Shown here: positions 23,849 to 32,742 of the stretch, piece after piece
Layout: each line of letters begins with the position of its first letter
Position numbering within the stretch: the first letter of the stretch is position 1
Source: CAZTJA01 sp964613745
GTDB lineage: Bacteria > Desulfobacterota > Desulfomonilia > Desulfomonilales > Desulfomonilaceae
NCBI GenBank assembly: GCA_964613745.1
Contig: CAZTJA010000012.1
Location: 1-46,768 of the forward strand
Reading direction: 5' to 3'
DNA: 46,768 nt
Position numbers and translations under genes: made by a program
The notes under the pieces: generated by a model
What the model was told of the DNA's origin: nothing
The model's database searches: none
Seen by the model: only the letters and a program-made list of their open reading frames with translations

Positions 23849-25212
23849 TGAATCCCGTTTGCGAAATTATTCCTTTTAGAAAAAACTCTGCCGATGCAAT
23901 TAAAAATCAGGTTTTGAGATCGGCATTACGCAATGCCGCCGAGACATTTAGTGCAAAGAGAGCCGATGCGGTCGCTTCGATACCGATTGAGGAACTCCGC
24001 GAAATAGCATCACAGACTCGGCTGGAAGTACTGGAAAATCTGGATTACTTCATCCGTCGTTTCAAAATGAACGCCGAACGGGCCGGTGCCGTTGTCCACA
24101 TGGCCCCGGATTCGGCCGTGGCAAGAGAAACGATAGCGGGAATACTGAAAAAGCATCGGATTGAAAAAGTCGTTAAAGCCAAGTCTATGGTGAGCGAAGA
24201 GATACACCTCAATCCTCATTTGGAGGAGCAGGGAATAAAGGTTGTCGAAACCGATCTCGGCGAATACATCATTCAAATTGCAGGCGAAGGTCCATCGCAC
24301 ATCATCGTTCCGGCAATTCATAAAAATAGAAAACAGGTCGGGGAACTATTCCACGAAAAACTTGGCTGTGAATACTCCGAAGATCCTGCGGTGCTCACAA
24401 AAATTGCCAAAACCGTTCTAAGACAGGAGTTTCTCTCCGCCAAAGCCGGTATCTCCGGTGCCAATTTTGCCGTAGCTGACTCCGGAAGCATTTGCCTGTT
24501 CACGAATGAAGGCAATGGTAGAATGTGCACGTCTCTGCCGGAATTGCATGTGGCCGTCCTATCCATTGAGAAGATCATACCTACGTTATCCGATCTGCCG
24601 AAATTTATGCGGCTTCTCCCAAGATCGGCCACAGGTCAGATATTGACCAGTTATATGTCCGTAATCACCGGGACTCGGAAACAAGCAGAATTTACCGGCG
24701 CTAAGGAACTGCACATTGTACTGGTGGATAACGGACGATCTGATATAGCTAACGGCCCATTCAAAGAGATGCTGAAATGCATCCGTTGCGGAGCTTGCCT
24801 AAACGCCTGCCCGATATACAGAGTAGTCGGCGGACATTGCTACGGAGCCGTCTACCCGGGACCAATGGGAATCGTTTACACTACTTTGCTTGACGGATTT
24901 GAAAACGCTCACCCTCTGTTGGATGCAACTACTCTGTGCGGTGCCTGCGGCGATGTCTGTCCGGTAAAGGTGCCCTTGCCCAAACTGCTCCATGGATTGC
25001 GGGAAGCCAGAGTTGAGCGAGGACTCACGCCGGCCGTCGAAAGAGCCGGTATGCAAGGTTTCGGCATAGCCGTTCGATCCGCAAAATTGTTCGACATAGG
25101 ACAGTTCGCCGCGAAACTCGCATGGCCTTTGGCCAAGAAAGCTGCCGGTGAGCAGGGGATAGATCGAATGCCCGTTCCCTCGGATAAGTCATTTCGACGG
25201 AGGATGTCGTGA
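23848..25212 (+). CDS. lutB: lactate utilization protein B (LutB/YkgF-type)
   Basis: A 454-residue iron-sulfur protein. The N-terminal two thirds form a LUD domain (for example IAGILKKHRIEKVVKAKSM, ADSGSICLFTNEGNGRM). The C-terminal part has two ferredoxin motifs, CIRCGACLNACPIY (about 311-324) and CGACGDVCP (about 364-372). A Cys in GGHCYGAVYPGPMG lies between them, as in the family. It is the electron-transfer core of the LutABC L-lactate dehydrogenase. Its start ATG overlaps the lutA stop, and its stop overlaps the lutC GTG (GTGA). Confidence 0.92.
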   Translation: MNPVCEIIPFRKNSADAIKNQVLRSALRNAAETFSAKRADAVASIPIEELREIASQTRLEVLENLDYFIRRFKMNAERAGAVVHMAPDSAVARETIAGILKKHRIEKVVKAKSMVSEEIHLNPHLEEQGIKVVETDLGEYIIQIAGEGPSHIIVPAIHKNRKQVGELFHEKLGCEYSEDPAVLTKIAKTVLRQEFLSAKAGISGANFAVADSGSICLFTNEGNGRMCTSLPELHVAVLSIEKIIPTLSDLPKFMRLLPRSATGQILTSYMSVITGTRKQAEFTGAKELHIVLVDNGRSDIANGPFKEMLKCIRCGACLNACPIYRVVGGHCYGAVYPGPMGIVYTTLLDGFENAHPLLDATTLCGACGDVCPVKVPLPKLLHGLREARVERGLTPAVERAGMQGFGIAVRSAKLFDIGQFAAKLAWPLAKKAAGEQGIDRMPVPSDKSFRRRMS

Positions 25213-25712
25213 ACACAGATGAACTCATCACATTATTTATTGAGAATGCCTCGAAAGTTGCAGTCTCACCATATCGCGCTGCCGACATTCAGGAATTAAA
25301 CGGAATACTTTCTGAAGTACTTGCCGGAACGAAGCGGATTTATGCGCCCCAAACCACCGATGTTGAAAAAAGTATTCGTATTGACGCTGATCTTAGGTCC
25401 GATGACTTTGTCAATGCAGATGCCTGTGTTCAGGAACTTCCCTGGGCAATCGCCGAAACCGGCTCAATTGTATCGACAAGTGCCATGGGAAAACCAATTC
25501 AGGGAGGATTACTGACGCCGCACCACATCGCCGTGGTGAAATCCTCAAACATCGTCGAAAAGCTCGAAGATTATTTTTCCAAATTGGGCGATACTCCTCC
25601 GACCAATATCACACTGGAAACCGGTCCGAGTCGGACTGCCGATATCGAATTGACTTTAACGATTGGAGTGCACGGTCCGGGCAAAGTGACCGTAATTGTT
25701 TTGGATTCATAA
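25209..25712 (+). CDS. lutC: lactate utilization protein C (LutC/YkgG-type)
   Basis: A 167-residue LUD-domain protein with DACVQELPWAIAETGSIV, the conserved GPSRTADIE and the terminal GVHGPGK motif. It is shorter than the roughly 200-240 residues usual for LutC; the N-terminal region is reduced while the LUD core is complete. It starts at GTG 25209, overlapping the lutB stop, with GGAGGATGTC upstream. It is the third component of the L-lactate-to-pyruvate system. Confidence 0.88.
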   Translation: MNTDELITLFIENASKVAVSPYRAADIQELNGILSEVLAGTKRIYAPQTTDVEKSIRIDADLRSDDFVNADACVQELPWAIAETGSIVSTSAMGKPIQGGLLTPHHIAVVKSSNIVEKLEDYFSKLGDTPPTNITLETGPSRTADIELTLTIGVHGPGKVTVIVLDS

Positions 25713-25728
25713 TTTCTATAGAAAAATC

Positions 25729-25760
25729 AGGCGATCGTCTGCCGTTGCCTACGGTCGCCT
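25729..25760 (+). repeat. hairpin after lutC
   Basis: AGGCGATCGT (25729-25738) pairs with ACGGTCGCCT (25751-25760): ten pairs including one G-U, with a 12-base loop. There is no T-run. Start sequence (ATCAGGC), CGATCG core and loop length resemble the hairpin at 23055-23091, suggesting a repeated element placed between modules of the operon. Confidence 0.55.
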
Positions 25761-25885
25761 TCAACGATTTCAACCCGGTTCATACCCACCGAATACTTCC
25801 ACTCTTCCTATATACCAATCACCACATTCCGAACTATTCTACTCAATGGAAGACTGTAACTATATCTCACGAGAGGCTCATTCAT

Positions 25886-28582
25886 ATGAATGGAGATCAA
25901 CAAATATCCAAGATCGTTAGGCGCATAAAAGAAACATTAGTGCGTTACGGTTACTTTGATCCGCGTTCCCTTCGCGACATGTATGATCCCATTCAATATT
26001 CCGTGGCTACTTCTCACAAGATGGGAAAGACACTGCGTAATCTCGCCGCCGCTGAAGAGCAGTTGGCGGAAATTCTCGGCGTGTTCAGAGACCAAATTAT
26101 CCCCGACATTTATTTTGCCGGTCAGCAGGGGTCAACCCCGTCGGACTTTGATCATCTTCGGATTTTTCTCGAACAGTTGTTGTCGGCCCTGGAGAGTTCA
26201 AAAGGGATTCACCATCTTTCTCCAATATTCGGCGACATTCTTTCAACGTACATTCTGTCTTTGCAAAAGAGCAGCGGCCCCGGAAGAGAAAGCCGAATCA
26301 CAAAAATGATTCTCATGAACATGGCTCATCGTAAGGCAGGAGAAATAGATGGGCTTAGTCTGTTCAATATTTTCCGGGAGCTGAATCGCACCATAACGAT
26401 TTCATTAATGGCCAAACGGTATGCCGTTTACGTTCTCGTCCTGAGAGGAATGGAAATTCTCCTCAGGGAAGAAATTGATTACAAAACTCATGGCAACAAC
26501 CCTGAAGTTTTGGCTGAAGTTATCGCGACTCGTCTGGAGACAAACGGCATCGACCCCGGGTCCGTGACGGATATCGTCTGCGGCGGCGGCGACGTTGGTC
26601 ATCTTCCGGACGGGATCTACGTCTTGTCCGAGAGACTCAAAGATGAATCGTGGAAAAGGCTTCACAACAGTTCTCTTAACAGGGGCGCACTTGTGGCATG
26701 GGGGTTCAAGAAGCTGTTCAAGAAAAAATACCAATCGGACAAACTCAATGCGTCACTTTGTAATCCGCTCTCTTTTGCCACGCTCGATCCGTACGATGCC
26801 GGAATTTTTTACAGGGAAAACGCTCCTGAGTGGCGGCAAAGTCTCCGGGGATTCGTAAAGGTTACTCCGCTCAAGTCACTGACCGCTCTGCTTTCTCACA
26901 TCCTGGACCTAAACAAAGAAAAATTAAATCTGCTGGTTATGGCGCTGGATGAACTATTTGCCTCTGTGGTTCGAAAAATCGGCACACGCATCTTTCGAGA
27001 AATGTCTACGCAGGACGCAAACTCTATACTCATCAATTACGATTTCGCGAAAATCCTTAAACGTTTAAACGAGGAAGGTGTTGAACTTCCTCCCCATTAC
27101 AGGCTCAACTCACGCGAGATCGGCACGGGTGTGAAGGAAATATGCGAGCTGCTCAGTGTGATTGAAACAAGCAGCATCTCACCATTGCTACGATCAAACC
27201 TTCAGCAGGTAGTGGATTCGTATGCTCTGCAGGCGGCCACGGTCTTGGAAGCCTCCTGCGCGGGCGATACTTGGGAGCGGCCTCACTTTATTGCAATTAC
27301 AAGCATGCTTGCCGAAGATCCATATTTTCAGAAGCTCTTTACGAAAATTAACGCAAAAGTGGAACACCCTTTCACGCCCATACTCTGCGTTGATTCGCTT
27401 GAACTTGAATATCTCGCTGCGGACCATTTGTTCGAACTCTATATAAATCCCGAAGGCGACAAACGCTTCAACTACAACCTGGAATCAACAAATCTGCGGC
27501 AGGCGCTCCATTTTTTGAACGCCCCCGGTTTATCCGAAGAAGTATTCTCTTTTGAACTTCTTGCCTCCTCTCTCATAAGATCAATATCCGAACACGAGTT
27601 TCATCCTGCAAGTTTAGTTCTGGTGGGCGCGGACAATCTCGATGCCTTGACTGCTGCAGTTGATGCAAAGAATCTTGGTTTAATCGACAAACTCGTTCTG
27701 ATCGGGGATCCGGACGACATTTCTTTGACTATTCGAAAAGCCGGATTGTCCATTGATCCGAAACATGATTATCAGGTCGAGATTCTTCCCATAGATGCGG
27801 GAGCCTTTGACTTTGAAGCAAAAAAAGCCTCAATGGCGGAAGTATTCAGAAATTTCATCGATGAACACCCCGATTTCGTGGTGATGAAGGGCAGCATTGA
27901 TTCAGCGACTCTTCTACATCAGGCCCTGTCCATTTACAAAAAATCCACCGGAAGTACGCAGACTCAATCCACCAAAAGAACGGCCACCATGAATGCGGTG
28001 TTTGTCTTACCGGATAAGAGGTTTATCGCTCTTGCCGATGTCGGGGTTAATCCATCCTTCAGGAATCCGGAAGAGTTGCTCAAAGCCATTGAAAATGTAG
28101 TCGATCTCGTGAGAAAGGTGGTTTCACGAAACATCCTGCTCAAAGTGGCAATTGTGACCGCCGTTGAAAAACAGACTCCCGCCATACCGTCCACCATTCT
28201 TGCAGGTCAGGCCATGGACAAAGCCGACGAGCTTGAAATCAAGTACGGACCTATGGTCGTAGAAGGACCGCTGTCTTTTGATTTGGCTACCGTCCCTGAA
28301 GTAGCCGAAGAAAAGCATTATTCAGGCCAAATCACAGGCGATGCCAACTGTCTTGTCGCTACCGACATAAATACTGCAAATGTGCTCTATAAGATGTTTT
28401 CCAAAACAATGAGCGGCATGGGCGTGGCAATTGAAGGCGGCGCCATAATTAGTGCAGGACCTGGAACTACGCCGATAGTGTTCACTTCCCGCGGTGACAC
28501 TGCACAGACGAAGTTTAATTCCATCCTACTTGCATTGGCCTATTCATTGGCCAACAGGAAGCATGAAGGGTCTGTAAAATAG
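25886..28582 (+). CDS. fusion: butyrate-kinase-like region + phosphate acetyl/butyryltransferase
   Basis: ATG 25886 (GAGAGG upstream) gives 898 residues; the frame is open to 25745 but that part reads as non-coding. Residues about 573-893 form a phosphate acetyl/butyryltransferase domain: FVVMKGSIDSATLLHQAL, PAIPSTILAGQAMDKA, VVEGPLSFDLA, DINTANVLYKMFSK and PIVFTSRGDTAQTK. Residues about 208-325 resemble the N-terminal lobe of butyrate kinase: ETNGIDPGSVTDIVCGGGD (cf. VVGRGG), PDGIYVLSERL and LHNSSLNRGALVAWGF (cf. HASNLGG). However, the NPGSTSTK phosphate loop and the later GGG motif of kinases are not seen, so kinase activity is doubtful. Residues 1-200 and 326-570 are unrecognised. Its position between lut and por genes is where Desulfovibrio has pta and ackA, so acetyl-CoA to acetyl phosphate conversion is the likely job. 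Confidence 0.8.
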   Translation: MNGDQQISKIVRRIKETLVRYGYFDPRSLRDMYDPIQYSVATSHKMGKTLRNLAAAEEQLAEILGVFRDQIIPDIYFAGQQGSTPSDFDHLRIFLEQLLSALESSKGIHHLSPIFGDILSTYILSLQKSSGPGRESRITKMILMNMAHRKAGEIDGLSLFNIFRELNRTITISLMAKRYAVYVLVLRGMEILLREEIDYKTHGNNPEVLAEVIATRLETNGIDPGSVTDIVCGGGDVGHLPDGIYVLSERLKDESWKRLHNSSLNRGALVAWGFKKLFKKKYQSDKLNASLCNPLSFATLDPYDAGIFYRENAPEWRQSLRGFVKVTPLKSLTALLSHILDLNKEKLNLLVMALDELFASVVRKIGTRIFREMSTQDANSILINYDFAKILKRLNEEGVELPPHYRLNSREIGTGVKEICELLSVIETSSISPLLRSNLQQVVDSYALQAATVLEASCAGDTWERPHFIAITSMLAEDPYFQKLFTKINAKVEHPFTPILCVDSLELEYLAADHLFELYINPEGDKRFNYNLESTNLRQALHFLNAPGLSEEVFSFELLASSLIRSISEHEFHPASLVLVGADNLDALTAAVDAKNLGLIDKLVLIGDPDDISLTIRKAGLSIDPKHDYQVEILPIDAGAFDFEAKKASMAEVFRNFIDEHPDFVVMKGSIDSATLLHQALSIYKKSTGSTQTQSTKRTATMNAVFVLPDKRFIALADVGVNPSFRNPEELLKAIENVVDLVRKVVSRNILLKVAIVTAVEKQTPAIPSTILAGQAMDKADELEIKYGPMVVEGPLSFDLATVPEVAEEKHYSGQITGDANCLVATDINTANVLYKMFSKTMSGMGVAIEGGAIISAGPGTTPIVFTSRGDTAQTKFNSILLALAYSLANRKHEGSVK

Positions 28583-29101
28583 AAATTGTAGTTTCGCAAC
28601 GGTGAGATCTTTAGCCTTGGAGAATTCAGAATCACTCGGCTTCGTTTCGACGAAAATTTGAACCGGACTCACAAACCTTTTACTGTAGACCGGAGCATCA
28701 TCGATGTGTCTTCATAAGAATCGCCGATCCGAATTCTTATTGCTTCAACCAACGAAGAAATTGTTATGACACGAGAATGCGTTGCCGTCCCGGATGATGT
28801 AAAATAGCGGGTTGATTTTCGTAATACCCTTACATTACTGAACAAATACGTTTGTGCCGTGTCTAAAGTTCTGGCTACGCGATTCTCATTGTCTCCTATC
28901 ATGAAAACATGGCCTTATCGAAAAAAAATGGTAAAATAGTCAATTGACTTTGCTCGTTCCCTTACGCGAAATTATACGCACAACCATCATTAATATCGTA
29001 ATCACCGGCTTTTAGATCGGTTGCATTCCGAAAAGTGTGCTGGAACGACATCCGACCAACACCAAGTTCGTCTTGGTTCAATATGAATGATAGGAGCAGC
29101 C
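28583..29101 (+). other. gap upstream of the por genes
   Basis: About 500 bases with no convincing gene. A 77-codon minus-strand frame (28669-28902) has no recognisable domain and is more likely chance. There is no T-rich terminator after the fusion gene. Only a weak promoter candidate is seen, TTGCTC (28950-28955) with TATACG (28973-28978). The palindrome at 29061-29077 lies just before porG. The gap suggests the por genes have their own control rather than simple readthrough. Confidence 0.45.
29061..29077. promoter_or_regulatory. ACCAAG-TTCGT-CTTGGT inverted repeat before porG
   Basis: Six-base perfect arms around a five-base centre, 15 bases upstream of the porG ribosome site. In DNA it could be an operator; in RNA a small hairpin. 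It does not match the TGGT-N3-ACCA operator orientation seen before glcD. Confidence 0.35.
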
Positions 29102-29647
29102 ATGATTGAAATTAGATTTCACGGCAGAGGCGGCCAGGGAGCCGTTACTTCGGCTGAACTTGTAGCCCAAGCTGCCATTGACACGGGAAAATATGCTACG
29201 GCTTTCCCGAGTTTCGGTCCTGAGCGACGCGGTGCTCCCGTGGTCGCGTTCGCAAGAGTCGATGATGAACCCATTCGACTGCGATCAAAAATTTATGAAC
29301 CGGATGTCGTAATAGTTCTTGATCCATCTCTCTTGGAGATAGCAAACCCCACCGAAGGAATTAAGAGCGATGGCATCTTAATTGTGAACACTTCCAAGGA
29401 TGCGGATTCAATTAGAAAATCTCTTTCATATGATGGTAAATTGGCGGTTGTCGATGCACTCAAAATAGCGCGTGAAGTACTTGGATTACCTATAACAAAT
29501 ACCACCATGGTCGGCGCTCTTGTTAAAGGCACAGGCATTCTGTCCGTTGACGCTCTCAAGGAGCCTTTCCAGAAGAGATTCGGAAAGATTGCTCCCAGAA
29601 ATATACAGGCAATGGAAAGAGCTTACAGCGAGACAGTCATCATATAG
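29102..29647 (+). CDS. porG: pyruvate:ferredoxin oxidoreductase gamma subunit
   Basis: A 181-residue gamma subunit starting at ATG 29102, chosen because TAGGAG lies five bases upstream (an ATG 15 bases earlier is also in frame). The opening [20 protein letters not shown], then [13 protein letters not shown] and [15 protein letters not shown], are typical of the PorG/VorG/IorB domain III. Four-subunit POR decarboxylates pyruvate with coenzyme A to acetyl-CoA, CO2 and reduced ferredoxin. Gene order G-D-A-B with tight spacing matches archaeal and anaerobic bacterial por operons. Confidence 0.92.
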
Positions 29648-29682
29648 TCATACGATCTGATCGACCCGAACTGGAGGAAACC

Positions 29683-29979
29683 ATGACTAAACCCATGGAT
29701 AAAATAGAATGGCAGGAAGTTGAGACCGGCGGAGTAATTACGGAACCCGGCAACGCCTCATGTTACCATACCGGCACCTGGCGCTCCCAGAGACCCAAAT
29801 ACATCGAAGAAAAATGCATCCGATGCTCAAGATGTTACATCATGTGCCCAGACGCCGCAATTCGACCCGATTATGAAAACAATGTAGTTGTATGGAATTT
29901 TGATTACTGCAAAGGCTGCGGCATTTGCGCTTATGAGTGCCCCGTCGATGCGATTGAAATGCAGGAGGAGGGTGACTGA
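29683..29979 (+). CDS. porD: pyruvate:ferredoxin oxidoreductase delta (ferredoxin) subunit
   Basis: A 98-residue ferredoxin-like subunit with two [4Fe-4S] motifs, CIRCSRCYIMCPDAAI (from about residue 46) and CKGCGICAYECPVDAI (from about 76). It carries electrons from the thiamine-diphosphate site to external ferredoxin. ATG 29683 has CTGGAGGAAA upstream. Its TGA overlaps the porA ATG by one base. The N-terminal W-rich stretch (KIEWQEVETGGVI, HTGTWRSQRP) is usual for PorD. Confidence 0.93.
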   Translation: MTKPMDKIEWQEVETGGVITEPGNASCYHTGTWRSQRPKYIEEKCIRCSRCYIMCPDAAIRPDYENNVVVWNFDYCKGCGICAYECPVDAIEMQEEGD

Positions 29980-31142
29980 TGGGACGCAAAGTAGGAATTG
30001 AAGTTTCCATTGCAGCAGCCGAAGCAGTCGGCTTGTGCGATGTGGATGTCATAGCGGCATACCCCATTACGCCGCAGACTCACGTTGTAGAACATTTATC
30101 GGAATTGGTAGCGGACGGCCACCTGGATGCGGAGTTTGTGCCGGTGGAATCTGAACACTCGGCCATGAGCGTGTGTTGTGGTTCCGCAGCAGCAGGTGCC
30201 AGGACTTTTACGGCCACCGCCGCTCAGGGACTGGCCCTGATGTCGGAAATAGTCTTCATAGCATCTTCCATGAGACTGCCGGTTGTCATGTTTCTGGCCA
30301 ACCGAGCTTTGAGTGCTCCTCTATCCATTTGGAACGACCACTCCGATACCATGATGGTTCGCGATTCAGGCTGGATACAGGTTTTCTGTGAAAACGGCCA
30401 GGAAGTCTATGACGCTATTTTCCATTCATTCCGGGTAGCCGAAGACCCAAAAGTCTCCTTGCCGGTGATGATCAATGTTGACGGTTTTAACCTCACCCAC
30501 GTCATTGAACCCATCGAATTCTGGACCAAGGAGATGGTTTCTTCGTATTTGCCGCAATTCAAACCGCTCCAGAGATTGTACCCCGACAAGGTAGTTACCA
30601 TGGGCGCATTTGGAATGCCCGAAATATATGCCGAACAGAAAAAGGCTCATGATAATGTGCTCTGGGAATCAAAACCGACCATCATTCAGGCTTGGCAGGA
30701 ACAGGCAAAAATAACGGGACGCAACTATTCTCCCGTTGAGACATACAAGACCGAAGGCGCGGAAACCATCATCTTTGCAATGGGCTCAATCTGTGAAACC
30801 GCATCTTTAGCCGTCGATAAAATGCGTGAACAGGGCAAAAAAGTCGGCCTCGTTAAACTGAGATTATGGCGCCCTCTTCCGGTTCAGGAACTAAAAGCAG
30901 CTCTTGCCCCTGCAAAGGATGTCGTGGTTCTGGATAGGGCTCTTTCTTTGGGAGCTTCCAGTTCCCCCGTGACTTCCGAAATCCGTGCACTGCTTTACCA
31001 CGAACCCCAAAGGCCTAAAGTGCATTGTATGGTCGCCGGCTTGGGCGGAAGAGATGTTACACCCAAGGATGTCGAGCAGATGGTCGAGCAAGCTCTGGTG
31101 GAAACAACATACGATTATCATATTTACGGAGTCAGAGGCTGA
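29979..31142 (+). CDS. porA: pyruvate:ferredoxin oxidoreductase alpha subunit
   Basis: A 387-residue alpha subunit with the N-terminal pyrimidine-binding domain (AAYPITPQTHVVEHL, EFVPVESEHSAMSVCCGSAA, ATAAQGLALMSEI) and the C-terminal transketolase-like part (VGLVKLRLWRPLP). Length and motifs fit PorA of the heterotetrameric enzyme. The ATG at 29979 overlaps the porD stop and has GGAGGG nearby. Related 2-oxoacid (VOR/IOR/KOR) enzymes share the fold; the lactate-operon context favours pyruvate. Confidence 0.92.
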   Translation: MGRKVGIEVSIAAAEAVGLCDVDVIAAYPITPQTHVVEHLSELVADGHLDAEFVPVESEHSAMSVCCGSAAAGARTFTATAAQGLALMSEIVFIASSMRLPVVMFLANRALSAPLSIWNDHSDTMMVRDSGWIQVFCENGQEVYDAIFHSFRVAEDPKVSLPVMINVDGFNLTHVIEPIEFWTKEMVSSYLPQFKPLQRLYPDKVVTMGAFGMPEIYAEQKKAHDNVLWESKPTIIQAWQEQAKITGRNYSPVETYKTEGAETIIFAMGSICETASLAVDKMREQGKKVGLVKLRLWRPLPVQELKAALAPAKDVVVLDRALSLGASSSPVTSEIRALLYHEPQRPKVHCMVAGLGGRDVTPKDVEQMVEQALVETTYDYHIYGVRG

Positions 31143-31166
31143 TCCGTTACGAATGGAGATTATCCA

Positions 31167-32126
31167 ATGGCTGAAGCGAAACAAAAATTATTAAAACCGT
31201 TAAAGAATTTTCCGGCTGAGGAATATATCAATTCCGGTCACCGTGCCTGTCAGGGGTGCGCCGAAGTTTTGGCGATTCGCCACGTCCTAAAAGCCATCGG
31301 TCCCGATATGGTGCTCGCCATGGCAACCGGGTGTATGGAAATTATTTCATCCCCTTACCCGCTCACCTCATGGAACGTGCCCTGGATTCATGTCGCCTTT
31401 GAAAATGCCGCTGCAGTTGCATCCGGAGTCGAATCAGGATTGAAGGCCCTCCGGAGAAAAGGTCGCATTCCCGACAAGGACGTGACGATAGTAGCCATGG
31501 CCGGGGACGGCGGCACCGCCGATATCGGATTTCAGGCACTCTCCGGAATGATGGAAAGAGGACATAGAGTAATTTATGTATGCGTCGATAATGAAGCATA
31601 CATGAATACCGGTATCCAGAGATCATCTTCGACCCCGTTCGGTGCCAGCACCACCACATCACCCGCCGGAAAGGTCCATCCTGCCGGTCAGATGACCTGG
31701 AAGAAAGACATGACCGCAATTGCTGCAGCTCATAACATTCCTTATACAGCTACAGCTTGCCCGACTTTCTATAATGATCTTATCAAAAAAATCCAGAAAG
31801 CCGTCACCGTGGACGGGCCTTCCTACATTCACATTCTTTCGGTTTGTCCAACGGGATGGAGAATACCTCCGAATAAGGCCATCGAATATGGTCAGCTCGC
31901 AGTAGATACCGGCGTATTCCCGCTCTATGAAGTCGAAAACGGGATCTACAAACTGACGAGAAAGCCCAAAGAGCTGAAACCCGTTTCAGAATACTTCAAA
32001 GGCCAAGGCCGATACAGGCACCTGGACGAAACTCTGATTTCGTATATCCAGGAAAAGATCAACAGCCGTTGGGCTAATCTTCTGAAGCTCAGCGGATCCG
32101 AAGACCAACCGGCTAAGGCCGAGTAA
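31167..32126 (+). CDS. porB: pyruvate:ferredoxin oxidoreductase beta subunit
   Basis: A 319-residue beta subunit. It has the thiamine-diphosphate motif GDGGTADIGFQALSGMMERG followed by VDNEAYMNTGIQRS, and the cysteines of its [4Fe-4S] cluster: HRACQGCAEVL, GCMEIISS and SVCPTGW. These Cys positions match PorB of pyruvate-specific enzymes. ATG 31167 has GGAG nine bases upstream. A strong hairpin follows ten bases after the stop. Confidence 0.93.
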   Translation: MAEAKQKLLKPLKNFPAEEYINSGHRACQGCAEVLAIRHVLKAIGPDMVLAMATGCMEIISSPYPLTSWNVPWIHVAFENAAAVASGVESGLKALRRKGRIPDKDVTIVAMAGDGGTADIGFQALSGMMERGHRVIYVCVDNEAYMNTGIQRSSSTPFGASTTTSPAGKVHPAGQMTWKKDMTAIAAAHNIPYTATACPTFYNDLIKKIQKAVTVDGPSYIHILSVCPTGWRIPPNKAIEYGQLAVDTGVFPLYEVENGIYKLTRKPKELKPVSEYFKGQGRYRHLDETLISYIQEKINSRWANLLKLSGSEDQPAKAE

Positions 32127-32135
32127 ATTACTTCA

Positions 32136-32165
32136 CTCGAAGGAGTCTTCATTCTCCTTCGAGTT
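32136..32165 (+). terminator. 11-bp hairpin after porB
   Basis: ACTCGAAGGAG (32136-32146) and CTCCTTCGAGT (32155-32165) form an uninterrupted 11-base-pair stem with an 8-base loop. The following sequence (TCTCGAGTTTGTT) is only weakly T-rich, so it may attenuate rather than end transcription before the ferritin-like gene at 32192. Confidence 0.55.
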
Positions 32166-32191
32166 CTCGAGTTTGTTCAGGAGGAAAATTG

Positions 32192-32719
32192 GTGGATACA
32201 CAAGACAGGTCCGTGCAGATGCTGGCAATGGCCATAGAAAAGGAACAAAAGGGTCGGGAATTTTACAAGAAGGCTGCCGACACCGCCTCCAATGAACTTG
32301 GACGCCAGATGTTCCGGAGTCTCATGGCCGACGAAGGCATTCACATAAAACGATGCAAAGAGATTTTTGACACGCTGAAAGCCGGTAAGACCTGGACGGG
32401 TGATTGGCGTTCGCACTCAGTCGAAAATGAAAACTTGGATAAACTAATTCGAGACCGAATAACCGAACTGGGTTCTAAAATTTCAGCCCAGACCGGAGAC
32501 ATTGAAGCTCTGGAAATCGGCATCGACATGGAGCAGGGCGCAATCAAATTCTATGAGGAAGAGCTTGCAAAGGCATCCGATTCATTTGAAAAAGACTTCC
32601 TGTCCAAAATGCTCATAGAAGAACGGAATCACTTTAAGGCTCTTAACGATCTTAAATTGTTCTTCACCGATCCCCAATCGTATTACATGGAGACTGAAAG
32701 GCCCGTTCACGAAGGCTGA
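32192..32719 (+). CDS. ferritin-like/rubrerythrin-type diiron protein
   Basis: A 175-residue four-helix protein. The paired diiron motifs are EKEQKGREFYKKAAD with EGIHIKRC in the first half and EQGAIKFYEE with EERNHFKALN in the second, each giving Glu and ExxH ligands. There is no C-terminal rubredoxin domain. GTG 32192 is favoured because AGGAGG (32179-32184) sits seven bases upstream; a TTG one codon earlier is closer to it. Such proteins reduce peroxide or store iron in anaerobes. Its position after por suggests protection of the oxygen-sensitive Fe-S enzymes (inference). Confidence 0.88.
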   Translation: MDTQDRSVQMLAMAIEKEQKGREFYKKAADTASNELGRQMFRSLMADEGIHIKRCKEIFDTLKAGKTWTGDWRSHSVENENLDKLIRDRITELGSKISAQTGDIEALEIGIDMEQGAIKFYEEELAKASDSFEKDFLSKMLIEERNHFKALNDLKLFFTDPQSYYMETERPVHEG

Positions 32720-32742
32720 TTGGTTTATCAAGATAGTTTCTG

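Noticed and set aside
25745..25885. N-terminal extension of the kinase-like/phosphotransacylase fusion
   Set aside because: Sequence overlaps a hairpin, reads as His/Pro/Thr-rich non-homologous residues, and a ribosome site precedes the ATG at 25886.
28669..28902. 77-codon minus-strand frame in the gap before porG
   Set aside because: No domain, no good ribosome site and an unusual Ser/Thr/Arg composition; likely chance.
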